DNA from: Aquimarina algicola
Lineage (GTDB): Bacteria > Bacteroidota > Bacteroidia > Flavobacteriales > Flavobacteriaceae
DNA length: 64,000 bases
Reading direction: 5' to 3'
NCBI RefSeq assembly: GCF_006443095.1
Contig: NZ_VFWZ01000008.1
Span: forward strand, 286,505 to 350,504
In this document: positions 63,801 through 64,000 of the stretch, in pieces
How positions within the stretch are numbered: position 1 is the stretch's first letter
How the letters are laid out: the number at the start of each line of letters is the position of its first letter
Position numbers and translations under genes: made by a program
The notes under the pieces: generated by a model
Databases searched by the model: none
What the model was told of the DNA's origin: nothing
Seen by the model: the letters and a program-made list of their open reading frames with translations, nothing else

Positions 63801-64000
63801 CGCTAATGGGATAGATACTGTACTACCATCAGAATCGGTGATGATCAAGTTTGTTCCATCTTCAGTGAAAGTAGAGTTTGTTGTATTGGTATCCGTATCA
63901 ATGTCAGCTAACGGAATAGATACTGTACTACCATCCGAATCGGTGATGATCAAGTTGGTTCCATCTTCAGTAAAGGTAGAATTTGTTGTATTGGTATCCG
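60801..64000 (-). CDS. Giant exported 35-residue tandem repeat protein (partial)
   Basis: The frame is open from the right edge to the stop at 60801, so the 5' end lies outside the window. The visible part has at least 26 tandem copies of a 35-residue unit (core EDGTNLIITDSDGSTVSIP, then LADIDTDTNTTNSTF). It ends in a unique domain of about 150 residues (IYSAGKVNANGTVNTGAIYN to FMFTVIRLP). The Asp-rich loops suggest calcium binding. Signal peptide and start cannot be seen. Likely a long fibre or surface-layer component; function unknown. Confidence 0.75.
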   Translation of the reverse strand, partial: DTNTTNSTFTEDGTNLIITDSDGSTVSIPLADIDTDTNTTNSTFTEDGTNLIITDSDGSTVSIPLADIDTDTNTTNSTFTEDGTNLIITDSDGSTVSIALADLASEIDTDTNTTNSTFTEDGTNLIITDSDGSTVSIPLADIDTDTNTTNSTFTEDGTNLIITDSDGSTVSIPLADIDTDTNTTNSTFTEDGTNLIITDSDGSTVSIPLADIDTDTNTTNSTFTEDGTNLIITDSDGSTVSIPLADIDTDTNTTNSTFTEDGTNLIITDSDGSTVSIPLADIDTDTNTTNSTFTEDGTNLIITDSDGSTVSIPLADIDTDTNTTNSTFTEDGTNLIITDSDGSTVSIALADLASEIDTDTNTTNSTFTEDGTNLIITDSDGSTVSIPLADIDTDTNTTNSTFTEDGTNLIITDSDGSTVSIPLADIDTDTNTTNSTFTEDGTNLIITDSDGSTVSIPLADIDTDTNTTNSTFTEDGTNLIITDSDGSTVSIPLADIDTDTNTTNSTFTEDGTNLIITDSDGSTVSIPLADIDTDTNTTNSTFTEDGTNLIITDSDGSTVSIPLADIDTDTNTTNSTFTEDGTNLIITDSDGSTVSIPLADIDTDTNTTNSTFTEDGTNLIITDSDGSTVSIPLADIDTDTNTTNSTFTEDGTNLIITDSDGSTVSIPLADIDTDTNTTNSTFTEDGTNLIITDSDGSTVSIPLADIDTDTNTTNSTFTEDGTNLIITDSDGSTVSIPLADIDTDTNTTNSTFTEDGTNLIITDSDGSTVSIPLADIDTDTNTTNSTFTEDGTNLIITDSDGSTVSIPLADIDTDTNTTNSTFTEDGTNLIITDSDGSTVSIPLADIDTDTNTTNSTFTEDGTNLIITDSDGSTVSIPLADIDTDTNTTNSTFTEDGTNLIITDSDGSTVSVPLADINPTVVSADAGNQITAGSDGGAFLNTAALGIPTIYSAGKVNANGTVNTGAIYNATVTKVTTNNGGGGPEGDYQIQFTTALPSANYVIQLTIPDCGGDCPGNTTANFDDPGITYYNQTAGGFFVNIRDSDNGSTQGDDIDLDFMFTVIRLP
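61250..64000. repeat. 105-bp in-frame tandem repeat array
   Basis: 26 copies of the core encoding DSDGSTVS were counted. Period is 105 bp, with two 117-bp variants (near 62968 and 63717) that insert four residues (ALADLASE). Amino acids are nearly invariant, but codons differ between units. The array runs off the right edge. Confidence 0.95.

Noticed and set aside
61250..64000. Long array of regular repeats resembling CRISPR
   Set aside because: The 105-bp units are contiguous with no unique spacers, keep a single open reading frame, and differ at synonymous positions, so this is a protein repeat.

Overview
The window is AT-rich chromosomal DNA from a member of the Bacteroidetes, almost certainly a marine Flavobacteriaceae (an Aquimarina-like genus is a guess). 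The signs are: a short housekeeping sigma factor without region 1.1; TAnnTTTG-type -7 promoter elements; type IX secretion (T9SS) parts (PorT, Plug) and a cargo protein with a type B sorting domain; the lipoprotein TamL; the sodium pump NQR with ApbE; a YpdA-type bacillithiol disulfide reductase; and many family-typical DUF proteins (DUF3667, DUF4846, DUF5103, DUF6695). No tRNA, rRNA, CRISPR array, insertion sequence or prophage is visible. Most of the window is ordinary core genome.

Layout. 1-5.2 kb: an ECF-like sigma factor with the start of its downstream partner, an MtfA-like peptidase, a Bax-inhibitor-1 membrane protein, ypdA-rpe and a BLUF photosensor. 5.5-11.5 kb: rpoD, pnp, rpsO, accD and a class II aldolase, mostly separated by strong terminators. 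11.6-19.4 kb: tamL, a TrmH-type methyltransferase, porT-ubiE and trkA-trkH. 19.5-31.1 kb: an intergenic repeat, an aminotransferase, a fatty acid desaturase, rsmG, SDR and GNAT enzymes, pruA, NRDE and DUF6695 genes, apaG, DUF3667 and the T9SS Plug gene. 31.2-40.7 kb: nqrABCDEF, an outer membrane barrel protein, then a DUF4846 gene, a small conserved gene and apbE, whose product attaches FMN to NqrB and NqrC. 40.7-53.4 kb: a giant TPR-CHAT protein, a methyltransferase, map, a thioredoxin-like lipoprotein, gpmI, two small secreted ankyrin proteins, an M48 peptidase, two CAP lipoproteins (one degenerate), a VanY-like peptidase and a ClpP paralogue.

53.6-64.0 kb is the accessory part: five consecutive minus-strand genes for exported proteins. 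The first, cut by the right edge, is a huge protein with at least 26 near-perfect tandem 35-residue repeats. It is followed by a small protein with a dockerin-like calcium loop, a 1104-residue beta-helix protein, a T9SS type B cargo protein and a 497-residue protein that shares an N-terminal module with the small one. This looks like a cell-surface fibre or adhesin locus and is the best candidate here for an undescribed system. Other points of interest are a structured pnp leader, interleaved inverted repeats between nqrD and nqrE, an AccD without its zinc ribbon, and a CAP paralogue that has lost its conserved histidines.
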